64,000 nucleotides of DNA from Collinsella sp. An7 (GCF_002159335.1 NZ_NFHP01000002.1:310001-374000), one strand, 5' to 3'. Positions 51,992 to 60,850 are shown, numbered from the stretch's first letter. A program made the numbers and translations. Notes: generated by a model not told the origin, from the sequence alone.

Positions 51992-52680
51992 GCGCGCTCA
52001 CCTCCCTTGGCGGCGGAATCGCCGGCTGCATCGGCCGTGTTGGCGGCGCGCAGCTCGGCGCTCTTGCGCGCCGCGTCGACGATCGAGTTCACAAAGGTGC
52101 ACACGAGCGCAAGCACCAGAAGCGACCCGGCAGGCGTGCCAAAGATCGCGATGGGCGAGGCGGCGAGCTCGCGGTTTACGAGACCAAAGACTTCGCCCGT
52201 GGCAAACATGCCGTTTATAAAGCCCACGAAGGTGAGCGCCAGGAAGGTGCACACCGCGCCAAAGACGGCCGTCCCCACCGTGGAGCCCGTGGCCGGGCGC
52301 GCGGTGAAGGCGTCGTCATAGATAAAGAAGGCAACAAGGCCGTTAACCGCGGCGAGCGGCAGGTAGATGCCAAGGTTCTGATAGACGAGCGGGTCGATGA
52401 TGCGCACCGCAAACGAGAGCAGCGTCACCACGGTTGCACTCACCATCAGAAGCACCGGGATGCGCGCCCAGATGCCCGTGATCGAGCGAAGCGGGCGTGC
52501 CAGAACGGCCATAACCACGATGGCGATGGCGCTCACCGCGCCGATGGCGATGCCGTTCGCAACCGAGGTGGCCGCCGCAAGACCCGTAAGCGAGCCAGCC
52601 GCCACCAGAAACGACGGCGTGCGCACGAGCTCGCCGATGCGCGCGTTCTGCTCGCGCACCACGTTCTCATTGAGAGCCAT
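51988..52680 (-). CDS. RnfE-like membrane subunit without iron-sulfur Cys
   Basis: A 230-residue six-helix protein like RnfE/RsxE: RTPSFLVAAGSLTGLAAATSVANGIAIG, LVYQNLGIYLPLAAVNGLVA, and a polar Ala-rich tail. The two conserved Cys of RnfE are changed: in the LGLCPxLA block the residue is Leu31, and in VNCIxxG it is Gly114. Together with RnfA, none of the four ligands of the intramembrane cluster remains. ATG overlaps the rnfG stop (TAATG). Confidence 0.88.
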   Translation of the reverse strand: MALNENVVREQNARIGELVRTPSFLVAAGSLTGLAAATSVANGIAIGAVSAIAIVVMAVLARPLRSITGIWARIPVLLMVSATVVTLLSFAVRIIDPLVYQNLGIYLPLAAVNGLVAFFIYDDAFTARPATGSTVGTAVFGAVCTFLALTFVGFINGMFATGEVFGLVNRELAASPIAIFGTPAGSLLVLALVCTFVNSIVDAARKSAELRAANTADAAGDSAAKGGERA

Positions 52681-53300
52681 TAGTTACCTCCCAACTGCGC
52701 GTACGCCTCAAAGGCGATGTTCAGGTCCTCCACCACGGCGGTAGAGGTAAAGGTCGCGCCCGAGATGCCGTCCACCTGAGTGCCCTCCGAGCCGTCGAGC
52801 GACAGCGACCCCTCGGCCGCCGTGCCGCTAAAGGTATCGAAGAAGTCCTCGGTGAGGGCGTTGGAGCCGATGCCGTCGGTCTCGTTCTCCGAGACCACCT
52901 GGATGCCCGCGACGGTGCCGTCGGAGGCGATGCCGATCATGAGCTCCACGTCGCCGCCGTAACCGGCAGACTGCACGTCAAAGACGTAGTCGCCCGCGTC
53001 GGTCTTGTAGGCGGAGTTGAGCCCGTCGATGGACGGGATGTCGAGCTTCTCAAAGCTCCCGGCCTCGGGGAAGAGCAGCGCGCGCTGGGCTCCGCCCTGA
53101 GCCTCGTCGAGCCGCGCGTCGGCGTCGGCGAAGGCGGTCGTGCCCCACTGGCCCTGGTAGTAGGCAAAGCCCATGACGCCACCGCACACGACGGCCGCCA
53201 CGAGCATCGTCACGAACGCATAGAGCGAGCCGTTGCGGTGCCGCGCGATCCAGGAGAGCTTCTTGGCGCCGGACTCGGGGGTCGCGTTAGACGAGGGCAT
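52680..53300 (-). CDS. RnfG-like subunit with covalent FMN motif
   Basis: A 206-residue subunit with one N-terminal helix (~25-50) and an outer FMN-binding domain. ATG 53300 follows GGGAGG. The attachment motif SGATFTS (DGISGATFTS near the C-terminus) is intact, and NETDGIGSNAL resembles the usual ETPGLG block. It should carry FMN on the Thr. Overlaps rnfD by 14 nt. Confidence 0.9.
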   Translation of the reverse strand: MPSSNATPESGAKKLSWIARHRNGSLYAFVTMLVAAVVCGGVMGFAYYQGQWGTTAFADADARLDEAQGGAQRALLFPEAGSFEKLDIPSIDGLNSAYKTDAGDYVFDVQSAGYGGDVELMIGIASDGTVAGIQVVSENETDGIGSNALTEDFFDTFSGTAAEGSLSLDGSEGTQVDGISGATFTSTAVVEDLNIAFEAYAQLGGN

Positions 53301-54219
53301 GCTTAACACCTCCCACCGGCTGCGACCGGGTGTAGCGGTCGATCAGCGGAACAAACAGGTTCATGAAGAGGATGGAGAAGGCCACGCCCTCGGGGGCGGA
53401 GGCAAACAGGCGCACGAGCGCGGTAATGAGGCCGCACCCCACGCCAAAGATGATCTTGCCCTTGGGCGTCATGGGCGTGGTGGTGTAGTCCGTTGCCATA
53501 AAGAACGCACCGAGCGCCAAGCCGCCAGAGAGCACCTGGTAGACCACGTCCTGGCCACCGATGCCCGTCACGATGGCAACCGTGGCAATGAAGGGCACCG
53601 TGGCCCATGCGTCGACCACGCGCACCGCGAGCAGGAAGATGTAGCCGATGAGCAGCGTGAGGATGCAGGTCTCGCCCAGGGCGCCCGCATGGTTGCCCAG
53701 GAACAGGTCGAGGTAGCTCGCCGTAGGCGCACCCGAGGCGGCCTCCGCGAGCGGCGTGGCACCCGAGATGGCGTCGAGCGGGGTGCCCTGCACGGCCGGA
53801 TAGCTCGCAAGCGCCGAGGGGAAGGCCACCATGATAAAGATGCGGCCCGCCACCGCGGGGTTGGCAAAGTTGCAGCCGATGCCGCCAAAGAGCATCTTGG
53901 CCACGATGATCGCAAACGCCGTGCCGGCCGCCGCCACGTAGAACGGGCAGGTCGCGGGCAGGGTAAAGGCGAGGAGCATGGCCGTCACCACGCACGAGAA
54001 GTCACCGGCGGTGGACTCGCGATGCATGATGATGCAGCAGAGGTGCTCACACACAAGCGCCGTGGCGATGCAGACGAGCACCACGAGCGGAGCGGAAAGG
54101 CCGTAGAGCGCCGTGGCGGCGATGAGCGTTGGAACGAGCGCCAGGCACACGGCGCCCATGATCTTCCAGGTCAGCGCGTTCCCGTGAAAATGCGGGGAGG
54201 CTTCGTTGATGAGGTTCAT
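53287..54219 (-). CDS. RnfD-like membrane subunit with FMN motif
   Basis: A 310-residue multi-helix subunit. SPHFHGNALTWKIMGAV at the start, LDAISGATPLAE (FMN Thr) and GGLALGAFFMATDYTTTPMTPKGK, GLITALVRLFASAPEGVAFSILFMNLFVPLID at the end are all typical RnfD/NqrB blocks. The AGGAGG ribosome site overlaps the end of rnfC. Both flavin motifs (RnfD and RnfG) are intact. Confidence 0.92.
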   Translation of the reverse strand: MNLINEASPHFHGNALTWKIMGAVCLALVPTLIAATALYGLSAPLVVLVCIATALVCEHLCCIIMHRESTAGDFSCVVTAMLLAFTLPATCPFYVAAAGTAFAIIVAKMLFGGIGCNFANPAVAGRIFIMVAFPSALASYPAVQGTPLDAISGATPLAEAASGAPTASYLDLFLGNHAGALGETCILTLLIGYIFLLAVRVVDAWATVPFIATVAIVTGIGGQDVVYQVLSGGLALGAFFMATDYTTTPMTPKGKIIFGVGCGLITALVRLFASAPEGVAFSILFMNLFVPLIDRYTRSQPVGGVKHALV

Positions 54220-54223
54220 AGCT

Positions 54224-55561
54224 TTAAGCCTCCTTTGCGGGTTGCGTGAGCCGCGCGGACTCAGAACGGTAGAAGCCCTTGCCCTCGCGGATCGAGGCGG
54301 TGATGCGCCGGTGCGCCGGGCAGGTGTAGGCGCAGCTACCGCACTCCATGCAGTTCATGACGGCAAACTCGTCGAGCTTGACCACGTCGTGGCTGCGGCT
54401 GGCGGCGTCGAGCTGGAAGGGCATGAGGCCCAGCGGGCACACGCGCACGCAGCGGCCGCAGCGGATGCAGGGCGTCTCGTCGGGCAGGATCGCCTTGTCC
54501 TCGAGGCAGAGGATGGCGTTGTTGGCCTTGAGGATCGGGCAGTCGATGTGCGTGATGGTGCGACCCATCATCGGGCCGCCCATGATGATCTTGCGCGGCT
54601 CCTTAACGAGCCCGCCCGTGGCCTCGATCACATCCTGCACGCTCATGCCGATGGGGATGCGGTAGTTGCCCGGGTTCTTGACGCAGTCGCCGGCGATGGT
54701 GACGGTCTTGCGCACGAGCGGCACGCCGTAGCGGAAGTACTCCTCGATACGCGAGACGGTGGTGACGTTGAGCACGAGGCAGCCCGCGTCGACGGGCAGC
54801 CCGCCCGCCGGCACCGCGCGGCCCGTGGTGGTCTGGATAAGCACCTTCTCGCCGCCCATGGGGTACTTGGTGGGAACCATCAGCACCTCAACGAGGTCGC
54901 CCACGCCCTTGGCCTTGATGGCCTCATTGAGCTTGTCGACGGCCTCGGGCTTGTTGTCCTCCACGCCGATGACGGCCGCGGGGATCTCGAGCGCACGAGC
55001 GATGCGCGCCACGCCGTCGATCACGCGCTCGGCGTGCTCGATCATCTGGCGGTAGTCGCTCGTAATGAACGGCTCGCACTCCATGCCGTTAACGACAACA
55101 AAGTCGAACTTCTTGCCCGGCGGGCACTTCATCTTGAACCACGACGGGAACGACGCACCGCCGAGGCCCACCACGCCGCTCTTGCGGACGCACTCGATGA
55201 ACTCGTCTTTGTTGGAGTACGTGGGCTTTGTGAGCGCCGGATCGTTCTCCATCTTGCCGTCGGACTCGATCTGGACCACCGGGGCGTGCTGTCCGGTGGG
55301 CAGCGTCTCCTCGGCAACCGACGTAACCGTGCCCGAAACCGTGGCGTGCACAGGCGCGCAGAGGCCCTCGCCATCGCCGATGAGCGTACCGATGTAAACG
55401 TGGTCGCCCACGCTCACCACCGGCTTGGCAGGCGCCCCGATGTGCATGTTCAGCGGGATGCGCACCTGCTTGGGAGGCTCGATCGACGTGACGGGGCAGT
55501 CCCGCGTGTCCTTGCACTGCGGCGGATGCACACCGCCTAACGTCTTGTGCAGAGAGAACAT
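54224..55561 (-). CDS. RnfC-like NADH/FMN subunit with two [4Fe-4S] sites
   Basis: A 445-residue soluble subunit. ATG 55561 follows GGGGAAGGGGAG. LHKTLGGVHPPQCKDT and HIGAPAKPVVSVGDHV begin the lipoyl-like part; VGLGGASFPSWFKM and VVVNGMECEPFITSDYRQM form the FMN/NADH site; CIRCGRCVRVCPLGL and CMECGSCAYTCP bind two clusters. First gene of the rnfC-D-G-E-A unit. In ordinary Rnf it passes electrons between NAD(H) and the membrane subunits via RnfB; RnfB is not encoded here. Confidence 0.92.
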   Translation of the reverse strand: MFSLHKTLGGVHPPQCKDTRDCPVTSIEPPKQVRIPLNMHIGAPAKPVVSVGDHVYIGTLIGDGEGLCAPVHATVSGTVTSVAEETLPTGQHAPVVQIESDGKMENDPALTKPTYSNKDEFIECVRKSGVVGLGGASFPSWFKMKCPPGKKFDFVVVNGMECEPFITSDYRQMIEHAERVIDGVARIARALEIPAAVIGVEDNKPEAVDKLNEAIKAKGVGDLVEVLMVPTKYPMGGEKVLIQTTTGRAVPAGGLPVDAGCLVLNVTTVSRIEEYFRYGVPLVRKTVTIAGDCVKNPGNYRIPIGMSVQDVIEATGGLVKEPRKIIMGGPMMGRTITHIDCPILKANNAILCLEDKAILPDETPCIRCGRCVRVCPLGLMPFQLDAASRSHDVVKLDEFAVMNCMECGSCAYTCPAHRRITASIREGKGFYRSESARLTQPAKEA

Positions 55562-55641
55562 CAACTCCCCTTCCCCCTCATGCTCTGCCGAAAGCAGGCT
55601 CTCCCGGCAGATTGAACGGTGTCTACACATGCATGCTCTCT

Positions 55642-55670
55642 ATTGTAACGACACGAGCACACATTTTGAA
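55642..55670 (-). promoter_or_regulatory. Promoter of the Rnf-like operon
   Basis: On the minus strand TTCAAA (55665-55670), 17-bp spacer, TACAAT (55642-55647), ~80 nt before the rnfC start. The AT-rich patch around it stands out from the GC-rich surroundings. Confidence 0.6.
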
Positions 55671-55871
55671 CACACAAATTAGCGGGGCAACAACCAATAT
55701 GCACGGTTCTTTATTCTTTTTAGAGGATAATGCCGGCGGCACGAGCAGCGACGCGCGGCCCGTTGGGGGCGTGACGGACAGCCGACTCGTCGCCCCCGCT
55801 AAGCGGTCGGCGCTGTTCATACGGCCCTCGGTGGACTGCCGGCTAGCCCCCTCCACTGAGCGCGCGTGCCG

Positions 55872-56342
55872 CTACTCCGAAAGCTCGATCTGCCGATACG
55901 TAACGCCGCAGCGCTCGAGGATGTTCTTGGAGATGAGGTTGTCCTTAGTGCCCGCGTACTTATCGTCGAGGTAAACGACCTCGCCGATGCCCGCCTGCAC
56001 GAGGGTCTTGGCGCACTCGTGGCACGGGAAGAGCGTAACGTAGACGGTCGCGCCCGCCATGTCTTTGAGCGAGCCGCGGTAGTTGAGGATGGCGTTGGCC
56101 TCTGCGTGGATCACGTAGTTGTGCTTGTCATAGAGCGGATCGTCCGCCGTGCCCCAGGGGAAGTCGTCATCGTTGAGGCCGGCCGGCGTGCCGTTGTAGC
56201 CCACCGAGAGAATGCGATTGTTGGTGTCGGCAATGCAGGCCCCCACCTGCGTGTTGGGATCTTTGCTGCGCAGGCTCGCCGCAACGGCGGCGCGCATAAA
56301 GAACTCGTCCCAGCTAATGACATCGGTACGCTTGCCCGGCAT
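55872..56342 (-). CDS. dCMP deaminase
   Basis: A 156-residue zinc deaminase making dUMP from dCMP for thymidylate synthesis (ComEB-type). Zinc site HAEAN ... PCHEC, N-terminal WDEFFMRAAVAASLRSKDPNTQVGA and VGYNGTPAGLND are typical. CGAGGAGGAG precedes ATG 56342. Single gene between htrA and the Rnf operon. Confidence 0.94.
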   Translation of the reverse strand: MPGKRTDVISWDEFFMRAAVAASLRSKDPNTQVGACIADTNNRILSVGYNGTPAGLNDDDFPWGTADDPLYDKHNYVIHAEANAILNYRGSLKDMAGATVYVTLFPCHECAKTLVQAGIGEVVYLDDKYAGTKDNLISKNILERCGVTYRQIELSE

Positions 56343-56502
56343 GGCTCCTCCTCGTGTGCCGTACCCGTTTGGGCTCCATTCTACCCGGCTTGACGCAAAC
56401 GATTAACCGGGGCGGGACGTCTTGCACCGGACGCTGCACCGCGGGCTCGCGATTGCTCGCCCTCTCCTGACCCGCTCACTCTCGCCCGGACTCACCCGTC
56501 CT

Positions 56503-56544
56503 AAAACAAAAGCGGCGACCCGCAGCCCAGCCGCAAGTCGCCGC
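56503..56544 (-). terminator. Terminator of the htrA-like gene
   Basis: Stem GCGGCGAC (56512-56519) with GTCGCCGC (56537-56544), then TTTTGTTTT on the minus strand (56503-56511). Confidence 0.85.
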
Positions 56545-56576
56545 CTCGCACGTACCCCGTGCGTTATCTCTTGTAC

Positions 56577-58040
56577 TTAGCCAATCTGCCCGCCAAGGTT
56601 ACCGCCGTTCTGGCCCATGAGCTCCTGGAGGTACTGAAGGAACTCCTCCTCCGTCATGGCACCGTTACCCGAGGAGGTGTCCTGCTGGTCGGTCTGCAGG
56701 TCGGCGTCGGAGCCGAGCGTCACGTCGATCTTCTTGGTCTCGTCGCCACGCACCACGGTGAGCGTCACCTTGTCGCCTACCTCGTGCTCGCGCAGGGCCA
56801 TGATGAGGCCGTCGGCCGAGGTCACCGGCTCGTCGTCCACAGCGGTCACGATGTCGTTGACCTCGAGGCCCGCCTCGGCCGCCGGAGTGCCCTCGTTAAC
56901 CTGCGAGATGAGCGCTCCCTCAGAGACGGAGAGGTTCTCGCGGCGCGCCACAAAGGCGTTTACCGAGGTCACGCTCACACCAAGGTAGGGATGCGCCGGG
57001 GTCTCGCCCGCGATGATCTGGTTGGCGATGTTGATCGCGTAGTTAATGGGAATCGCAAAGCCCACGCCCGAGCTCGAGCCGGAGTAGCTCTCGATGATGG
57101 AGTTGATGCCCACCAGCTTACCCTCGCTATCGACGAGCGCGCCGCCGGAGTTGCCGGGGTTGATGGCCGCATCGGTCTGGATCATGTTGGCGTAGATGGT
57201 CGTGCCCGTAGAAGACTGCATGGCCGTGGAGCGGTAGAGCGCGCTCACGACGCCCGTCGAGACGGACTGCTCGTTGCCGAACGGGCTGCCGATGGCCATG
57301 ACCCACTCGCCCACGCTGAGGTCGTCGGAGTCGCCAACCTCGATGGGGGTGAGCTGCGCGTCGCCCTTGTCGGTGATGCGGATGACGGCCAGGTCGCTCG
57401 ACTCGTCGGTACCCACGATCTCGGCCTCGTAACTCGCGTCATCATCAACGTTTACGGCGATGGCCGTGGCGCCCTCGATCACGTGGTAGTTGGTGAGGAT
57501 GTTGCCGTCGGCATCGAGGATCACGCCGGAGCCCACGCCGCCGCCGTCCTGGGTCTCGGTAGTGATGGAGACCACAGAGGGCAGCGCCTTGGCCGCCACA
57601 GCCTCGGCGAGGGTGGCATCCTCGGCATCGATCTTGATGGTCTGGGCAGCCGAGTCGCCCGCGGCCTGCACGTCGGAATCGGTGATGCGGAAGGCGCCCG
57701 ACATGACGAGCGCGATGAGCAGGATGCCACCGAGCACAAAGCCGCCGAGTGCCGCCAAAAAGACCGGGAGCTTCTTGGTCCGGGTCTTAACGACGGTGCG
57801 GGTTTCGCTTGCGGTGGAGGGCTCGTAGGGAATGTGCTCCGTGGCGCCCGCGGCGTGCGCCCCGGCAGCATGGGCGCCGGCGGCGTGCTCGCCCGAGTTG
57901 TACTCGCCCGAGGCGTGAGCGCCCGCGGGATTGGTTGCGCCGGCATCGGGCGTGGGCTCGACCTCCACGCGCGGCGGTGTTGGGCCGTTGCCGGAGGTAC
58001 CCCGGCTATCGGGGCGCTCGGGGGTGTGGTTGGTATCCAT
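56577..58040 (-). CDS. HtrA/DegP-like membrane serine protease with PDZ domain
   Basis: A 487-residue protease. A ~90-residue cytoplasmic tail with Ala/Gly/His repeats (AGAHAAGAHAAG), one helix (~93-115), trypsin domain with His in LTNYHVI, Asp in DESSDLAVI, Ser in PGNSGGAL, then a PDZ domain (VSEGALISQVNEGTPAAEAGL...) and a Gln/Asn/Gly tail. It degrades or refolds damaged exported proteins. Start 58040. Single gene. Confidence 0.95.
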   Translation of the reverse strand: MDTNHTPERPDSRGTSGNGPTPPRVEVEPTPDAGATNPAGAHASGEYNSGEHAAGAHAAGAHAAGATEHIPYEPSTASETRTVVKTRTKKLPVFLAALGGFVLGGILLIALVMSGAFRITDSDVQAAGDSAAQTIKIDAEDATLAEAVAAKALPSVVSITTETQDGGGVGSGVILDADGNILTNYHVIEGATAIAVNVDDDASYEAEIVGTDESSDLAVIRITDKGDAQLTPIEVGDSDDLSVGEWVMAIGSPFGNEQSVSTGVVSALYRSTAMQSSTGTTIYANMIQTDAAINPGNSGGALVDSEGKLVGINSIIESYSGSSSGVGFAIPINYAINIANQIIAGETPAHPYLGVSVTSVNAFVARRENLSVSEGALISQVNEGTPAAEAGLEVNDIVTAVDDEPVTSADGLIMALREHEVGDKVTLTVVRGDETKKIDVTLGSDADLQTDQQDTSSGNGAMTEEEFLQYLQELMGQNGGNLGGQIG

Positions 58041-58246
58041 GTGGTGCTTCCTTTCAGAATCTCAATATAGTTAGCTTGGTTGTACCCCAGAAACCCCAAG
58101 GTAGCCTTACGTAAACCTGAGCTTCACTCACTCTTAAGACTTGTGGACGAGCATTCATCTACGCAGCCTGCCCACACTCCGGGTGCCGCCGGAACTGTAT
58201 GAGGGCATCTCCCGCCCGCAATTACCCGCCGGTACGCGATCGGATG

Positions 58247-58430
58247 CACCTGCGGGTTCATTACCAGGTTTTTTACCAAGACGCTCCGTGCATTTCTCGC
58301 GGCAATGAACCCGCAGATGCGCTACAGGGCGGTTTCCCCGCGAGCGGGCGCATTGCGCGCGAAAACGCACGCCCCCTACCTGCGCTTCCTTCACGGGTTC
58401 ATTTGCGGGTTCATCGCCGGGTTCACTGAC
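58247..58430. repeat. GCGGGTTCATT palindrome and tandem copies
   Basis: CTGCGGGTTCATT (near 58250) and AATGAACCCGCAG (near 58302) form a ~67-bp palindrome. Downstream, CGGGTTCA occurs three times at 13-nt steps (58397, 58410, 58423). The whole gap 58041-58542 has no gene that can be supported. Confidence 0.65.
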
Positions 58431-58542
58431 GGGCCTTTTGCACGGCGCGGTCGGCCGGGGCGCACTCGATCGAGACGCGGCCGGCGGCACGCAGGCAAAC
58501 GGGCGGGACGCGTCCATCGCCCCGGTAGCACTAGAAGAGTGG

Positions 58543-59205
58543 CTAGTCCTTAAAGAGGTAGCCCACGCCGCGCACCGTGGTGATGTGCGCCGCAATCTGC
58601 GGACCCACCTTGGAGCGGATGCGGCGGATGTGCACGTCCACCGTGCGCGTGCCGCCACAGTACTCAAACCCCCACACGCGGTGCAACAGCACCTCGCGGC
58701 TGTAGGCGCGGTTGGGGTGCGTGGCCAAAAACGAGAGCAGCGAGTACTCCATGAGGGTGAGGTCGACCGGCTCGTCGTCCAGATAGACCTGGTAGGTGGC
58801 CAGGTTGATGACCATGTTGTCGACCTTGAGCACGTCGTCGGCCGCAAAGGAATCCTCCTGACCCACGAGGCGCCGCACGCGCGTCTCGAGCTCGAGCGCG
58901 CTCGCCGTGGGGCAGATAAAGTCGCTGTGGGAGTGCGCCGGCAGATGCAGCCCGGGCAGGGTCTCCTCGTCGGCGATCACGAGCATGGGGATGCCTCCGC
59001 GGTCGTCGAGCCATTTGGCGATTTGCTCGATACGGTCGTTGCGCACGCCGTCGGCGTCGAGCAGCAGCAGGCAGAAGTCGTGCACGGCGTTGGGCGAGTC
59101 GGGCGTGGCGAGCACCACCTCGTACCCTGCGGCATCGACGAGGGTGCGGGCAAAGTCGTTAAAGCGCGTGGTCCGCGCCATGAAGAGGATGCTGTTCTCG
59201 GCCAT
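58543..59205 (-). CDS. OmpR-family regulator with atypical receiver, GlnR-like
   Basis: A 220-residue regulator. ATG 59205 follows AGGAGG. The C-terminal winged helix is normal (MEYSLLSFLATHPNRAYSREVLLHRVWGFEYCGGTRTVDVHIRRIRSKVG ... VRGVGYLFK). In the receiver, the region of the phospho-acceptor reads CLLLLDADGV, the switch Thr is Ala (LVIADEE), and the conserved Lys of TKPF is replaced (ICPTASALEL). Such phosphorylation-independent receivers are a mark of actinobacterial GlnR. Its position directly downstream of glnA, and a GlnR-type box upstream of glnA, fit a nitrogen regulator. Confidence 0.75.
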   Translation of the reverse strand: MAENSILFMARTTRFNDFARTLVDAAGYEVVLATPDSPNAVHDFCLLLLDADGVRNDRIEQIAKWLDDRGGIPMLVIADEETLPGLHLPAHSHSDFICPTASALELETRVRRLVGQEDSFAADDVLKVDNMVINLATYQVYLDDEPVDLTLMEYSLLSFLATHPNRAYSREVLLHRVWGFEYCGGTRTVDVHIRRIRSKVGPQIAAHITTVRGVGYLFKD

Positions 59206-59237
59206 GCTCGACCTCCTGTACGTTTTTCTCATAGTAT

Positions 59238-59260
59238 CGCAACATAGCCTTTATGCTGCG
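59238..59260. promoter_or_regulatory. Inverted repeat upstream of the GlnR-like gene
   Basis: CGCAACATA (59238-59246) and TATGCTGCG (59252-59260), 8 of 9 pairs, 5-nt spacer, 33 nt before the start codon; possible autoregulatory site. Confidence 0.45.
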
Positions 59261-59387
59261 AAAACCTAGACTTTGCGCATTTAAAAGAACGTTCTGTACG
59301 CCTGTCCCCGGCAGGGCCGACACGCCGCCCGCAACGCGCCCGCCCGTCCGCAAGCGGCCTACGGGCACCCGGGCGGCCACCGCCACC

Positions 59388-60728
59388 CTACGAGTTGGCG
59401 AGGTAGTGTCGCACCTCCCACTCGGTGACCGTGGAGGCGAACTTGTTCCACTCGTCGCGCTTCTTGGCGAGGAAGAACGTGTGGATGTGCTCGCCCAGCG
59501 CGTCCTTCATAAACTCGGACTTCTCGAAGATGTCGAGCGCCTCGTCGAGGTTGCACGGCAGCGAGTCAATGCCCGCCGCCTCGAGCTCGTCGGCCGTCAT
59601 ACCGAGCATCTCGCTCGTGGTCTCGGCCGGGAGCGTAAGACCGCGCTCGATGCCGTCGAGACCCGCGGCGAGCGTGACGGCGTTGACGAGGTACGGGTTT
59701 GCCATGGGGTCGGGCGAGCGCAGCTCGATGCGCGTGGAGAGCTGCTTGTCGGGCTTGTAGATGGGCACGCGGATCATCGCCGCGCGGTTGCGCAGGCCCC
59801 ACGTCGCGGCCTTGGGCGTGGGACCCTCGTCGCCGAGGATGCGCTTGTAGGAGTTGACCGTGGGGTTGGTGATGGCCGCCATCTCGCGGGCGTGCGCGAG
59901 GATGCCCGCCATATAGCTCTTGGCGATGGGCGACAGGTGGTAGACCGGGTCGTCCTCGCCCCAAAAGACGTTGTTGCCGCTGTGGTCGAAGAGCGACTGG
60001 TGAAGCATCATGGCGCTCGCCGCCTCGCCCTTGATGGGCTTGGGCATAAACGACGCGTGGATGCCCGCCTGGTACGCCTCGAGGCGGATGACGTGCTTGG
60101 CCGTGATGATGGCGTCCGAGGCCGTCAGCGCCTCGGCATGGCGCAGCGAAATCCCGTGCTGTGAGCGGCCCGAGCTGTGGAAGGTGTACTCCACGGGGAT
60201 GCTCATCTTCTCGAGCATGAGGACGGTCTCGCGGCGCAGGTCGCGCGCTGAGTCGTCGGGCGTGAGGTCGAAGTAGCCCACGTCGTCGAGCGGCTCGGGC
60301 GTGCGCTCGTCGGGGAAGTAGTAGTACTCCAGCTCAGCGCCGACGTTGAGCAAATAGCCGCGCGCCTCGGCACGGTAGAACATGCGGCGCAGGCACTCGC
60401 GTGGGTCGCCAGCAAAGGGCTTGCGGTCGGGCGTGCAGACGTCACAGAAGATGCGCGCGGCGCCGTCCTGCTTGGGACGCCACGGGAGCACCTGGAAGGT
60501 CGAGGGATCGGGGAAGGCCAGCATGTCGGCCTCCTCCTTGGGCGTAAAGCCCTCAATAGCCGAGCCGTCAAAGCCGATGCCCTCCTCAAAGGCAGCCTCG
60601 AGGTCTTCGGGCGCAATGGCAAAGCTCTTGAGGCGGCCGAGCACATCGCAGAACCACAGGCGGATGAAGCGGATATCGCGCTCCTCGACGGTGCGTAGGA
60701 CAAAGTCGATGTACTGCTGCTGGTCCAT
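59388..60728 (-). CDS. glnA: Glutamine synthetase type I
   Basis: A 446-residue enzyme, ATP-dependent synthesis of Gln from Glu and ammonia. ATG at 60728 follows AAGGAG. FIRLWFCDVLGRLKSFAIAPEDLEAAFEEGIGFDGSAIEGF, GAELEYYYFPDE, HSSGRSQHGISL, FMPKPIKGEAASAMMLHQSL and the C-terminal ELRSPDPMANPYL are present. Length and N-terminus are like the short GSI-alpha group of Bacillus and relatives. The typical GSI-beta adenylylation Tyr loop is not seen. The GlnR-like gene lies downstream, 180 nt away. Confidence 0.95.
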   Translation of the reverse strand: MDQQQYIDFVLRTVEERDIRFIRLWFCDVLGRLKSFAIAPEDLEAAFEEGIGFDGSAIEGFTPKEEADMLAFPDPSTFQVLPWRPKQDGAARIFCDVCTPDRKPFAGDPRECLRRMFYRAEARGYLLNVGAELEYYYFPDERTPEPLDDVGYFDLTPDDSARDLRRETVLMLEKMSIPVEYTFHSSGRSQHGISLRHAEALTASDAIITAKHVIRLEAYQAGIHASFMPKPIKGEAASAMMLHQSLFDHSGNNVFWGEDDPVYHLSPIAKSYMAGILAHAREMAAITNPTVNSYKRILGDEGPTPKAATWGLRNRAAMIRVPIYKPDKQLSTRIELRSPDPMANPYLVNAVTLAAGLDGIERGLTLPAETTSEMLGMTADELEAAGIDSLPCNLDEALDIFEKSEFMKDALGEHIHTFFLAKKRDEWNKFASTVTEWEVRHYLANS

Positions 60729-60788
60729 GGGGCTCCTTTCGCCGTGCCCGCCGGGGACTCCGGCTCGTCGCAGATGGCCACAGATAGG

Positions 60789-60823
60789 GTTACTTTGGCA
60801 CAGCTTTGTTTCAGTGGGGTTAC
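60789..60823 (-). promoter_or_regulatory. GlnR-type box upstream of glnA
   Basis: On the minus strand GTAAC (60819-60823), 6 nt, GAAAC (60808-60812), 6 nt, GTGCC (60797-60801), then GTAAC (60789-60793). The actinomycete GlnR box is gTnAC-n6-GaAAC repeated. The first pair is perfect; the second repeat is partial. Confidence 0.65.
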
Positions 60824-60850
60824 CGCACGGGCGATTCCGCAGGGCGTGCG

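Noticed and set aside
55640-55700. Rex or FNR site at the Rnf-like promoter
   Set aside because: No TTGTGAA-N4-TTCACAA or TTGAT-N4-ATCAA pattern; only AT-rich promoter boxes.
55682-55860. Small minus-strand frame upstream of the Rnf-like operon
   Set aside because: No ribosome site or pattern of a real protein; the stretch holds the promoter instead.
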